Assembly (NCBI GenBank): GCA_963752495.1
Contig: CAVVYJ010000002.1
Coordinates: 992,001 to 1,056,000, forward strand
Direction: 5' to 3'
Source: CAVVYJ01 sp963752495
GTDB taxonomy: Bacteria; Pseudomonadota; Gammaproteobacteria; Burkholderiales; Methylophilaceae
DNA length: 64,000 bases
Below the pieces are notes generated by a model. The model saw only the letters and a program-made list of their open reading frames with translations. It did not search any database and was not told the origin of the DNA. Position 1 is the stretch's first letter. Every line of letters starts with the position of its first letter. Made by a program: the position numbers and the translations under genes. Of the stretch, positions 38,174-45,986 are shown piece after piece.

Positions 38174-39678
38174 AGATAGCTTTTAGAGTAGATGCTTCAA
38201 TGCAGATTGGCACCGGCCACGTGATGCGTTGCTTGACTTTGGCTGATGCGCTGGCTGACGGTGATACAACGATACATTTTATATGTAGGCATTTACCCAG
38301 CGGTTTAGAGAAAATGCTACGAGATAAAGGTTTTGATGTTTCCATCTTGCCGGTTACTGAACAGCCTAATGAAGAATTTCCTCTTGCTCATTCTAATTGG
38401 TTAGGCGTTGCTCAAGAATTAGATTCAAGGGCAACATTAGCATTAATCCAAAATCAAGATTACGATTGGTTGGTTGTTGATCATTACGCCTTGGATATTC
38501 GTTGGGAGAAAACATTAAGGTCAGCGGTAAAGAAAGTTATGGTAATTGATGACCTTGCTGATAGAGATCACGATTGCGATATTTTGCTTGATCAGAACTT
38601 GTATGCTGAACAAGAAACTAGGTATAAAGACAAGGTCTCTAGTCAATGTAGGACACTAATTGGCCCAAGGTATGCACTTTTGAGAAAAGAGTTTGCAGAA
38701 TGGCGGAAAAAGGTTGAGCCTAGACAAGGTAAGGTGACGCGTATTTTGGTATTTTTTGGAGGAGTTGATGCTAATGACTTTACAACAAAAACTATTTCAG
38801 CTTTATCAGAAATAATTGAACAAAAGTGTTTAGTCGATGTTGTGATTGGCAATCAACATCCGAATAAAGATGGAATTGAGATGTTATGCCAACGTTTAGG
38901 TTACTTCTGTCATGTACAGACAAATAAAATGGCAGAGTTGATGGCTAATGCGGACTTATCAATAGGGGCAGGTGGCGGGGCAGTATGGGAAAGGGCGTGT
39001 TTGATGTTGCCAACACTATCAATTCCCATCGCTCAGCATCAAGTCAAGCAACTTGTCGATGTTGCATTAACAGGTGTTACCTATACCTTTGATGCGGAAA
39101 ATTACACCTCAGAAAAGATTAGAATGCACGCTGAACTGTTGATGGATAATAGTTCGCTCAGGAGATTGTTATCGATAAGATCTTCTGAGACTGTTGACGG
39201 TAATGGTGCTTATCGAGTTGCTAAGGCTTTACGATCTGAGATAGAAATTAACTTGCGACAGGCAGATAAATTAGATGAAAAATCTTTATTCGAGTGGAGA
39301 AACCATCCGAAAATCAGAGAAGTTTCATTTAATAAAAATGAAATTACTTGGGAACAACATCATGATTGGTTTAGTGCTTCGCTATTAAACAGTAATAGAT
39401 TACTGCTTATAGGTGAATATAAAGATAAATCTGTGGGAGTGGTTAGGTTTGACCTGCAAGACGATAGTGCTGAAATCTCAATTTATCTTGTACAAGAAAA
39501 TGAGAACAATGGGTTAGGATTGCCTCTGATTAGAAGTGCTGAAAAGTGGATTTGTAAACACCGAGGTGGAATTAAGAAGTTGAATGCAAATGTATTAGAG
39601 AGCAATAAGTTATCTCAGGGATTTTTTATTAAAGCTGGATATACTCCAGAAACTAGAATGTATTATAAAGAGTTATAG
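38170..39678 (+). CDS. pseG: Fusion of PseG UDP-sugar hydrolase and PseH-like GNAT acetyltransferase
   Basis: 502 residues. Residues 1-345 are PseG: RVDASMQIGTGHVMRCLTLAD with catalytic H17, VVDHYALDIRWEKTLR, MVIDDLADRDHDCDILLDQN, RILVFFGGVDANDFT and LSIGAGGGAVWERACLMLPT. Residues about 360-502 form a GNAT domain: NLRQADKLDEKSLFEWRNHP, VGVVRFDLQDDSAEISIYL and a final AGYTPETRMYYKEL, matching PseH-type N-acetyltransferases. Together they cover the acetylation and UDP-release steps of pseudaminic acid synthesis. An inverted partial copy lies at 62855-64000. Confidence 0.9.
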   Translation: MKIAFRVDASMQIGTGHVMRCLTLADALADGDTTIHFICRHLPSGLEKMLRDKGFDVSILPVTEQPNEEFPLAHSNWLGVAQELDSRATLALIQNQDYDWLVVDHYALDIRWEKTLRSAVKKVMVIDDLADRDHDCDILLDQNLYAEQETRYKDKVSSQCRTLIGPRYALLRKEFAEWRKKVEPRQGKVTRILVFFGGVDANDFTTKTISALSEIIEQKCLVDVVIGNQHPNKDGIEMLCQRLGYFCHVQTNKMAELMANADLSIGAGGGAVWERACLMLPTLSIPIAQHQVKQLVDVALTGVTYTFDAENYTSEKIRMHAELLMDNSSLRRLLSIRSSETVDGNGAYRVAKALRSEIEINLRQADKLDEKSLFEWRNHPKIREVSFNKNEITWEQHHDWFSASLLNSNRLLLIGEYKDKSVGVVRFDLQDDSAEISIYLVQENENNGLGLPLIRSAEKWICKHRGGIKKLNANVLESNKLSQGFFIKAGYTPETRMYYKEL

Positions 39679-39681
39679 CCA

Positions 39682-40734
39682 ATGCAAACAAATATAAAAA
39701 TCGGATCGCGTATAGTGGGGGCTGGTCACGCCCCATTTATTATTGCAGAGATGTCTGGCAATCATAATCAGTCACTTGAACGTGCGCTGGAAATCGTAGA
39801 AGTTGCGGCTAAATCAGGTGCTCATGCCCTTAAAATTCAGACCTACACACCAGATACAATGACGCTTGATTTAAATGAGCGCGAGTTTCATATTAGTGAC
39901 CCAAAAAGTTTGTGGTCCGGGACGTCTTTATACAAACTTTATGGTGAAGCATATACGCCATGGGAATGGCATAAGCCTATTTTTAACCGAGCACGCGAAT
40001 TAGGGCTCATTGCTTTCAGCACACCGTTTGATGATACGGCAGTGGATTTTCTTGAGAGCCTGGATGTACCTTGTTACAAAATCGCATCTTTTGAAAATAC
40101 TGACTTACCTTTAATTCACCGTGTGGCGGCAACGGGTAAGCCACTTATTATTTCAACTGGAATGGCGTCTATTGCGGAGCTGGATGATACTGTACGCGTC
40201 GCGCGGGAGGCCGGCTGTAAAGATTTGATCTTGCTAAAGTGTACCAGTACTTATCCGGCTACAGCTGAAAACACTAACATCCTGACTATTCCGCATATGC
40301 GAGATCTTTTTGGTTGTGAAGTGGGCTTGTCTGATCATACGATGGGAGTTGGTGTGTCGGTAGCCAGTGTTGCGCTTGGAGCCACTGTTATTGAAAAGCA
40401 CTTCACTCTTAGTCGTGCCGATGGCGGAGTTGATAGTACTTTTTCGATGGAACCAGCTGAAATGACGCAGTTGGTTCTGGAAACAGAACGTGCATGGCAT
40501 GCGCTTGGCTATGTACGATACGGTGCTACTGATGCTGAGAAGAAATCTATTCAGTTTCGCCGCTCGCTTTACATTGTTAAAGACATGAAAGCTGGTGATA
40601 CCTTGACACAGGAGAATGTGAAGGCGATTCGTCCAGGTTTAGGATTACCAACAAAATATCTGGATAAGTTTTTAGGCAAGAAATTAAATCAAGATTGTAA
40701 ACGTGGCACCCCGTTGAGTTGGGATGTTATTTAG
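39682..40734 (+). CDS. pseI: Pseudaminic acid synthase
   Basis: 350 residues. IGAGH-type opening (VGAGHAPFIIAEMSGNHNQS), LKIQTYTPDTMTLD, LIAFSTPFDDTAVDFLESL, CYKIASFENTDLPLI and KPLIISTGMASIAELDDTV followed by LLKCTSTYPA and EVGLSDHTMGVGVSVASVAL; VIEKHFTLSRADGGVDSTFS holds metal-binding residues. The C-terminal SAF domain has VKDMKAGDTLTQENVKAIRPG. It condenses 2,4-diacetamido-altrose with phosphoenolpyruvate to pseudaminic acid. The inverted copy at 61803-62851 differs by many true substitutions. Confidence 0.95.
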   Translation: MQTNIKIGSRIVGAGHAPFIIAEMSGNHNQSLERALEIVEVAAKSGAHALKIQTYTPDTMTLDLNEREFHISDPKSLWSGTSLYKLYGEAYTPWEWHKPIFNRARELGLIAFSTPFDDTAVDFLESLDVPCYKIASFENTDLPLIHRVAATGKPLIISTGMASIAELDDTVRVAREAGCKDLILLKCTSTYPATAENTNILTIPHMRDLFGCEVGLSDHTMGVGVSVASVALGATVIEKHFTLSRADGGVDSTFSMEPAEMTQLVLETERAWHALGYVRYGATDAEKKSIQFRRSLYIVKDMKAGDTLTQENVKAIRPGLGLPTKYLDKFLGKKLNQDCKRGTPLSWDVI

Positions 40735-40742
40735 TTTATATC

Positions 40743-42185
40743 ATGATGAATTTGAAAGAGATTTTAGCTGTCGAGGATGACTCGATATTTCTTGATTTTA
40801 AGTGTCCTGAAACGGGCTACCTTCTTTGGCCTTTAATTAGACAAGAATTTATTCAATTCATTATTTCTGATCTGGTGTACAAGAGCGCTCCATTGATCTC
40901 TTTAAATCGAAATATCAATTACTCTAAAGCTCTATCCAGTCTCTTCAAAGCAAAGTGTCACAACTTCCGGGTTGGCGGTAGCGCACGGGGTGATGTACTT
41001 TTGATGGCAAGTGGAGCTGGTTTAATTCTTAGAGATGGAAAGTGGTTTAATCGATTAAGTGATTATTTCGCATTTGCTAACCCAGAAGAAACATTAGTAC
41101 TTGAAGATTTCTTTAACTGGAATTGGCCATATCCAAGAGAGAATAAAAAAGTTATTTACAATGCGCCAATGCAGACTTATTTTGCATTAATGGGGAGGCT
41201 TTCAATTAAACAGTCTCATATAAAACAAGGAAAGGACATAGTTTCTCATTTTAAAAATAGGGCAAAAGATGTACTGGATTGGGATCTGAATCCAAATGCT
41301 ACGCTTAGTTTTGAATATAGAATGGCAAGAAAGATTGCTGAGCTACCAATTAGAAAAAAAATGTATGAAAAGCAGTTAAAGCAAAAAGGTACCAAGTTAG
41401 TGATCAAAGAAGAAGGGTGCTATGGTCACTCCAGTATTTTAAATAGAACGGCCCTAGAATTGGATATCGTGGTTGCAGAGTATCAGCATGGCACAATTAA
41501 TGCAGGGCATGACGCTTATAACGTAGCACCTAGCTTATTATCTAGTAACGTATATAGAGACACCTTGCCACAACATTTTTTAAGTTATGGCGAATGGTGG
41601 CATCAATATCTTAACTTGCCAGTCAATAAAATTGTTATCGGTAATCCACATCGTGCAACTCAATTATCAAAGTTTACTATACGAAGTTACAAAACGGACA
41701 TTTTAGTATTGGGTGATGGGGTTGAAACAGAGATGTACCTGGACCTTGCAATTTTCTTATCTCAAAACCTAATCGAATGGAGAGTGGTTTTTAGACCTCA
41801 CCCTCTGGAGCGCACAAAATTGCAAGATTTACTTGCTACAAAAAAAATTGGTGGAGTGGTGATTGATGTGGATTTAGATATTTACAACGCTTTTTGTAAT
41901 GCACATGTAGTTGTGAATGAAGTTTCAACTGGACTTTTCGAGGCTGTAGGTTTGGCTGATAGAGTGTTGATTTGGGATACACCAAAATCAAAATTTTATT
42001 ATCCGAATCATCCTTTCGCATCTTTTGTTGATGCGAATGATTTGCTGGAAAAAATTAAAGATGGCAGCACTGGCTTACTTGATCTTCAAAGTGCGCATTC
42101 TGTGTGGGCTGACGGCTGGGAGGGAAATTATAAAAATTTTCTAATACAAAATACTAAGAGAGCTAAACTGGAATCTGTTAAATGA
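40743..42185 (+). CDS. Probable GT-B-like surface polysaccharide biosynthesis protein
   Basis: About 480 residues from ATG at 40743 (or the adjacent ATG at 40746); a frame start at 40719 would overlap pseI. I do not recognise a precise family. The C-terminal half looks like a GT-B nucleotide-sugar domain of the capsule/CDP-glycerol transferase type: TDILVLGDGVETEMYLDLAI, RVVFRPHPLERTKLQDL, HVVVNEVSTGLFEAVGLADR and a segment around NHPFASFVDANDLLEKI. EEGCYGHSS and AEYQHGTINAGHDAYNVAP in the middle may form the acceptor or donor site. Placed between pseI and hisH, it may be the transferase for the nonulosonic acid. Confidence 0.6.
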   Translation: MMNLKEILAVEDDSIFLDFKCPETGYLLWPLIRQEFIQFIISDLVYKSAPLISLNRNINYSKALSSLFKAKCHNFRVGGSARGDVLLMASGAGLILRDGKWFNRLSDYFAFANPEETLVLEDFFNWNWPYPRENKKVIYNAPMQTYFALMGRLSIKQSHIKQGKDIVSHFKNRAKDVLDWDLNPNATLSFEYRMARKIAELPIRKKMYEKQLKQKGTKLVIKEEGCYGHSSILNRTALELDIVVAEYQHGTINAGHDAYNVAPSLLSSNVYRDTLPQHFLSYGEWWHQYLNLPVNKIVIGNPHRATQLSKFTIRSYKTDILVLGDGVETEMYLDLAIFLSQNLIEWRVVFRPHPLERTKLQDLLATKKIGGVVIDVDLDIYNAFCNAHVVVNEVSTGLFEAVGLADRVLIWDTPKSKFYYPNHPFASFVDANDLLEKIKDGSTGLLDLQSAHSVWADGWEGNYKNFLIQNTKRAKLESVK

Positions 42186-42790
42186 TTACAATCGTTGATT
42201 ATGGTATGGGTAATGTTGGCTCTGTTTTTAATATGTTACGTAAATTACGAGCCAAAGTGCAGATAAGTAGTGATAAGAATGAAATTGCAAAATCAGATAA
42301 GCTTATTTTGCCGGGTGTTGGACATTTTGACCGTGGGATGGATAGTCTGAACTCTTCAGGTCTTACAACTATACTTTCTGAACAGGTTATGGTGAATAAA
42401 AAACCTATTCTTGGTATTTGTCTTGGTATGCAAATGATGACCAAGCGTAGTGAGGAGGGCACTCAGCAAGGTTTAGGTTGGGTGGCTGCAGATACCATAA
42501 AATTTTCTCCAGATAATAATCTAAAAATTCCTCATATGGGGTGGAATCAGGTTCAGCCTTCGATTGGTGCAAAGTTATTTGAATTTTCTCCAGAGGATCC
42601 TGAGCGATTTTATTTTGTGCATAGTTATTATGTTCGTGCCGATAATCCAAAAGATGTTGCTGCATATTGCCATTACGGGCATGATTTTGTGGCTTCGTTT
42701 GAAGTGGATAACATCATGGGGGTGCAGTTTCACCCTGAAAAAAGCCATCTTTTTGGTATGAACTTGTTCCAAAGGTTTATTGCTTTATGA
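42182..42790 (+). CDS. hisH: HisH-like glutaminase of amidotransferase module 2
   Basis: 202 residues, intact. IVDYGMGNVGSVFNMLRKL, LILPGVGHFDRGMDSL, the nucleophile C80 in ILGICLGMQMMTKRSEEG, FYFVHSYYVRADN and VQFHPEKSHLFG with the catalytic His-Glu pair. Only distantly similar to the module 1 HisH. It overlaps the upstream gene and the next gene by 4 bp each, so translation is coupled through the whole module. Its inverted copy at 59748-60356 encodes the same protein. Confidence 0.9.
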   Translation: MITIVDYGMGNVGSVFNMLRKLRAKVQISSDKNEIAKSDKLILPGVGHFDRGMDSLNSSGLTTILSEQVMVNKKPILGICLGMQMMTKRSEEGTQQGLGWVAADTIKFSPDNNLKIPHMGWNQVQPSIGAKLFEFSPEDPERFYFVHSYYVRADNPKDVAAYCHYGHDFVASFEVDNIMGVQFHPEKSHLFGMNLFQRFIAL

Positions 42791-43563
42791 GTGGCGTATT
42801 CAATCGAGTGATTCCATGCCTGTTACTGCAAGATGGCGGTTTAGTTAAAACGGAAAAATTCAAAAATCCTAAGTATGTGGGTGATCCAATCAATGCTATT
42901 CGTATCTTTAATGATAAATATGTGGATGAATTAATTTTCCTTGATATTAATGCTTCTCGGTTTAACAAAGAACCCGATTATGATTTGATTGCACGTATTG
43001 CGGGTGAGTGTTTTATGCCCTTATGTTATGGAGGGGGCATTAGAACGCTAGAGCAGGCTCGTAAATTAGTCGCGATAGGCGTCGAGAAAATTTCTATCAA
43101 CAGCACAGCCATACATAATCTTGAATTAATTAAACAATTGGTTGCTGAATTAGGTTCACAGAGTGTCGTAGGGGCCATAGATATTAAGCGTAATTTTTGG
43201 GGCAAAGAGTATGTTTATGACGCTAGTAAAGGTCGCTTAACTAATCTGAATCCACTAACTCACGCGCAGAATTTAGTAGCTGCTGGAGTGGGTGAGATTT
43301 TTATTAATGATGTTAGTAGAGATGGTACTTTTAGTGGATATAACACCGCATTAATTTCAAGTATCGCTGATAAAATCAATGTGCCACTGATTGCATGCGG
43401 GGGTGCAAGTAGCATAGATGATATGCAAGGCCTTTTTAAGGCTGGTGCTTCAGCTGCGGCAGCAGGTAGCTTATTCGTTTTTTATGGGCCTCATCGTGCT
43501 GTCCTCATTAACTACCCAGATTATTCTATAGTGAAAAAATTATTTTCGAGTGTTGTAGCATGA
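42787..43563 (+). CDS. hisF: HisF-like subunit of amidotransferase module 2
   Basis: 258 residues of the HisF family: NRVIPCLLLQDGGLVKTEKF, DELIFLDINASRFNKEPDY, CFMPLCYGGGIRTLEQARKL, KISINSTAIHN, AGVGEIFINDVSRDGTFSGY and PLIACGGASSIDDMQGLFKAG. It is closer to classical HisF than the module 1 paralog but is fused by overlaps to hisH and to an amidotransferase, so it serves amidination rather than histidine synthesis. Overlaps the next gene by 4 bp. Confidence 0.9.
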   Translation: MSGVFNRVIPCLLLQDGGLVKTEKFKNPKYVGDPINAIRIFNDKYVDELIFLDINASRFNKEPDYDLIARIAGECFMPLCYGGGIRTLEQARKLVAIGVEKISINSTAIHNLELIKQLVAELGSQSVVGAIDIKRNFWGKEYVYDASKGRLTNLNPLTHAQNLVAAGVGEIFINDVSRDGTFSGYNTALISSIADKINVPLIACGGASSIDDMQGLFKAGASAAAAGSLFVFYGPHRAVLINYPDYSIVKKLFSSVVA

Positions 43564-44687
43564 CTTCTTTACGCGAATGTACACGATGTGTGATGGATGA
43601 AAGTGCGAACGATATTCACTTTGATGCATTAGGACAATGCAATTATTGTGCAGATATGCTTAATAAATTGGAAAACTTTCAACCGTCAGATCATGACGCT
43701 TTGAAAATAAAGTTTGAAAATTTATTATCAAAAGTGAAGAAATCAGGGAAAGGTAAACGTTACGACTGTATTGTAGGTGTGAGTGGTGGAGCCGATAGTG
43801 CATATGTGCTTTATCTTGCAAAGCAACATGGTCTTAGGCCGTTAGCTGTTCACATGGACAATGGCTGGAATTCTGAGCTTGCAGTTAATAATATCGAAAA
43901 CCTTGTTAGGAAACTGGGGGTTGATTTATACACACACGTCATCAATTGGCAGGAGTATCGCGCGTTACAGCAGGCTTTTTTTGATGCCGATGTTATTGAT
44001 ATCGAGTTGCTTTACGACAATGCAATGTTAGCTGTAAATTATCAATTGGCTACAAAATATGGAATTCATTACATTCTGGCTGGAACAAATACAACGACTG
44101 AAGGCATGAGAATGCCAACGCAATGGAACTGGTTTAAGTTTGATAAAAAAAACATCCACGCTATAGCACATAGAAACAATGTGAAAATTAAAAGCATGCC
44201 GACAATCAGTGTATTAGGATACGCTTGGTATAGATTTGTACGACGCGTTGAATGGGTGGATTTTTTAGATTATGTTGATTATTACAAGCCTATTTGTTTA
44301 CAAGAGTTGCAAGAGAAAATTGGCTACCGTCCATATCCATACAAGCACTATGAGTCAATTTTTACGCGGTTTTATCAAGGTTATTTGTTACCACAGAAAT
44401 TTGGCGTAGATAAAAGGCGTTTACATCTTTCAACTTTAATTTGCTCAGGTCAGTTGACTAGAGTAGAAGCGAAGCAATTGCTTGGAGAGTCTCCATATCC
44501 AGATATCGATGATTTGAAGTCTGACATAGACTATTTTTTGAAGAAAATGAATTGGTCTGAAGGTGATTTAGATATGTATCTTGCGCGAAAACCTGTTCCA
44601 CATGAGCAATACCCTACAGAGTATATAGCAGCGCAGAAGTTAAACAGACTTTATAAGAAAACCATTGAATTACTTAAAGACATATAA
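43560..44687 (+). CDS. N-acetyl sugar amidotransferase (WbpG type), module 2
   Basis: 375 intact residues. Zinc cysteines C7/C10 and C27/C30 (CTRCVMDES and CNYCADM) are followed by the PP-loop VSGGADSAYV (SGGADS at 75-80). LAVHMDNGWNSELAVNNIENL, HYILAGTNTTTEGMRMPTQWN and RPYPYKHYESIFTRFYQGYLLP are typical. The motif GADS replaces GKDS of module 1, so the two enzymes are clearly different paralogs. It ends 64 bp before the GT4 gene, the first gap after a run of overlapping genes. Confidence 0.9.
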   Translation: MTSLRECTRCVMDESANDIHFDALGQCNYCADMLNKLENFQPSDHDALKIKFENLLSKVKKSGKGKRYDCIVGVSGGADSAYVLYLAKQHGLRPLAVHMDNGWNSELAVNNIENLVRKLGVDLYTHVINWQEYRALQQAFFDADVIDIELLYDNAMLAVNYQLATKYGIHYILAGTNTTTEGMRMPTQWNWFKFDKKNIHAIAHRNNVKIKSMPTISVLGYAWYRFVRRVEWVDFLDYVDYYKPICLQELQEKIGYRPYPYKHYESIFTRFYQGYLLPQKFGVDKRRLHLSTLICSGQLTRVEAKQLLGESPYPDIDDLKSDIDYFLKKMNWSEGDLDMYLARKPVPHEQYPTEYIAAQKLNRLYKKTIELLKDI

Positions 44688-44751
44688 GTGTTGAAGTTAC
44701 TTCTTACCATAAAGCGAGCTTTTGTTTGGCTCACACTTAATTGAAGTCTTG

Positions 44752-45945
44752 ATGAATATTTTATACATACATCCTGCTAGTACGTTTGGAGGTGCTTCAA
44801 AAAGCTTAGCTGAACTTTTTCTTGTGTTGAAGCAATATCAAGTTACGGGCTATGTGATTACACCTAAAGGAAGTTCAGCTAAGGCCTTTGCTAAAGTTGG
44901 GATGCATACTATTGAAACTTTAGGCCTAACACAATTTGATAATACGCGATTTGGCTATTACAGGAAATGGCGCTGGTTAATATTGATAAGGGAATTGTTC
45001 TTTTTACCTTTTTCAATATTGGCTTTAATGCGTGCCAAGCTTTTAGACATTCAGTTTGACCTTATCCACGTTAATGAAATTACATTATTACCAGTTGCGG
45101 TGATTGCCAAATGGATTTTTCACATACCTATGGTAATGCATATTCGGTCATTACAAAGGTCTGATAGTAGTGTGCTAACTAGGCTTTACTACAAGGTTTT
45201 AAGACAAACAATTGACACCATAATTTGCATTGATGAGACGGTTAAATCTTCAGTGCCTACAAGTGTTGATAGTGTTGTTATTCATAATGGCATCAATGTG
45301 GGTGATATAAAGGCGCATCACTTAAACCCTTTTGCGCTTCAAGTAAAAGTTGGCTTGGTTGGCGTCTTATTAAGGTTAAAAGGCGTTTATGAGTTTATTG
45401 AAGCTGCGAAAATTGTAGCCACAGAAAGTAAAAGTAAAATTAAAACTAAATTTATTTTAGTGGGTGAAAATGCTAGAAAAACGAGAGGTATCACGGCTTG
45501 GTTTTATAAGAAATTTCAATTTTCTGAGGACGTTTACTCAGAAGTTGAGCAATATATTAAGCAGAATAATCTTCACGATCAAATTGAACTTAGGGGGGCT
45601 ATAAGCGATATTACGACGTTTTATCCTGAAATTGACATCTTGTGCTTCCCATCTCATTTAAATGCTTGTGGTAGACCTGTCTTCGAGGCGGCATTTTTTG
45701 GAATACCAAGTATTGTCGCTGTGTCCAATCCTACGTCTGACACGATTCAGCATGGAGTTACAGGTGTTACAATTGCAAAGCCTGATGCTAGGCTTCTGGC
45801 TGATGCCATTTCATTATTGGCAAATGATTATGAATACCGAGAAAAATTGGGATTGCAGGCAAAAATGTTTGTTAACCAAAGTTTTGATATCAATAAAAAT
45901 GCACAAATTGTTTTGGCTGAATATGCAAAACTAGTCTCTACATAG
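44752..45945 (+). CDS. GT4-family glycosyltransferase
   Basis: About 397 residues from ATG at 44752 (MNILYIHPASTFGGASKSL); a frame start at 44722 lacks support. GT-B fold: the GGASKSLAEL motif near the N-terminus, VGVLLRLKGVYEFIEAAKI, FILVGENARKTRG and a donor-binding segment CFPSHLNACGRPVFEAAFFGIPSIVA. The protein probably extends the lipid-linked repeat unit. It precedes the large membrane protein by 41 bp. An inverted, damaged copy lies at 56580-57777. Confidence 0.88.
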   Translation: MNILYIHPASTFGGASKSLAELFLVLKQYQVTGYVITPKGSSAKAFAKVGMHTIETLGLTQFDNTRFGYYRKWRWLILIRELFFLPFSILALMRAKLLDIQFDLIHVNEITLLPVAVIAKWIFHIPMVMHIRSLQRSDSSVLTRLYYKVLRQTIDTIICIDETVKSSVPTSVDSVVIHNGINVGDIKAHHLNPFALQVKVGLVGVLLRLKGVYEFIEAAKIVATESKSKIKTKFILVGENARKTRGITAWFYKKFQFSEDVYSEVEQYIKQNNLHDQIELRGAISDITTFYPEIDILCFPSHLNACGRPVFEAAFFGIPSIVAVSNPTSDTIQHGVTGVTIAKPDARLLADAISLLANDYEYREKLGLQAKMFVNQSFDINKNAQIVLAEYAKLVST

Positions 45946-45986
45946 TAGGTGGATAATAATAACAAACAACAAGTTATGGTGGACAT

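Noticed and set aside
42199..42968. Open frames on the opposite strand of hisH and hisF
   Set aside because: They recur in the right arm only because the sequence is mirrored; they have no ribosome binding sites or recognisable domains.
36772..43563. hisH and hisF as histidine biosynthesis genes
   Set aside because: Both pairs overlap WbpG-type amidotransferases by a few bases and are within a nonulosonic acid locus, with no other his genes nearby. The module 1 HisF also lacks the usual HisF opening.
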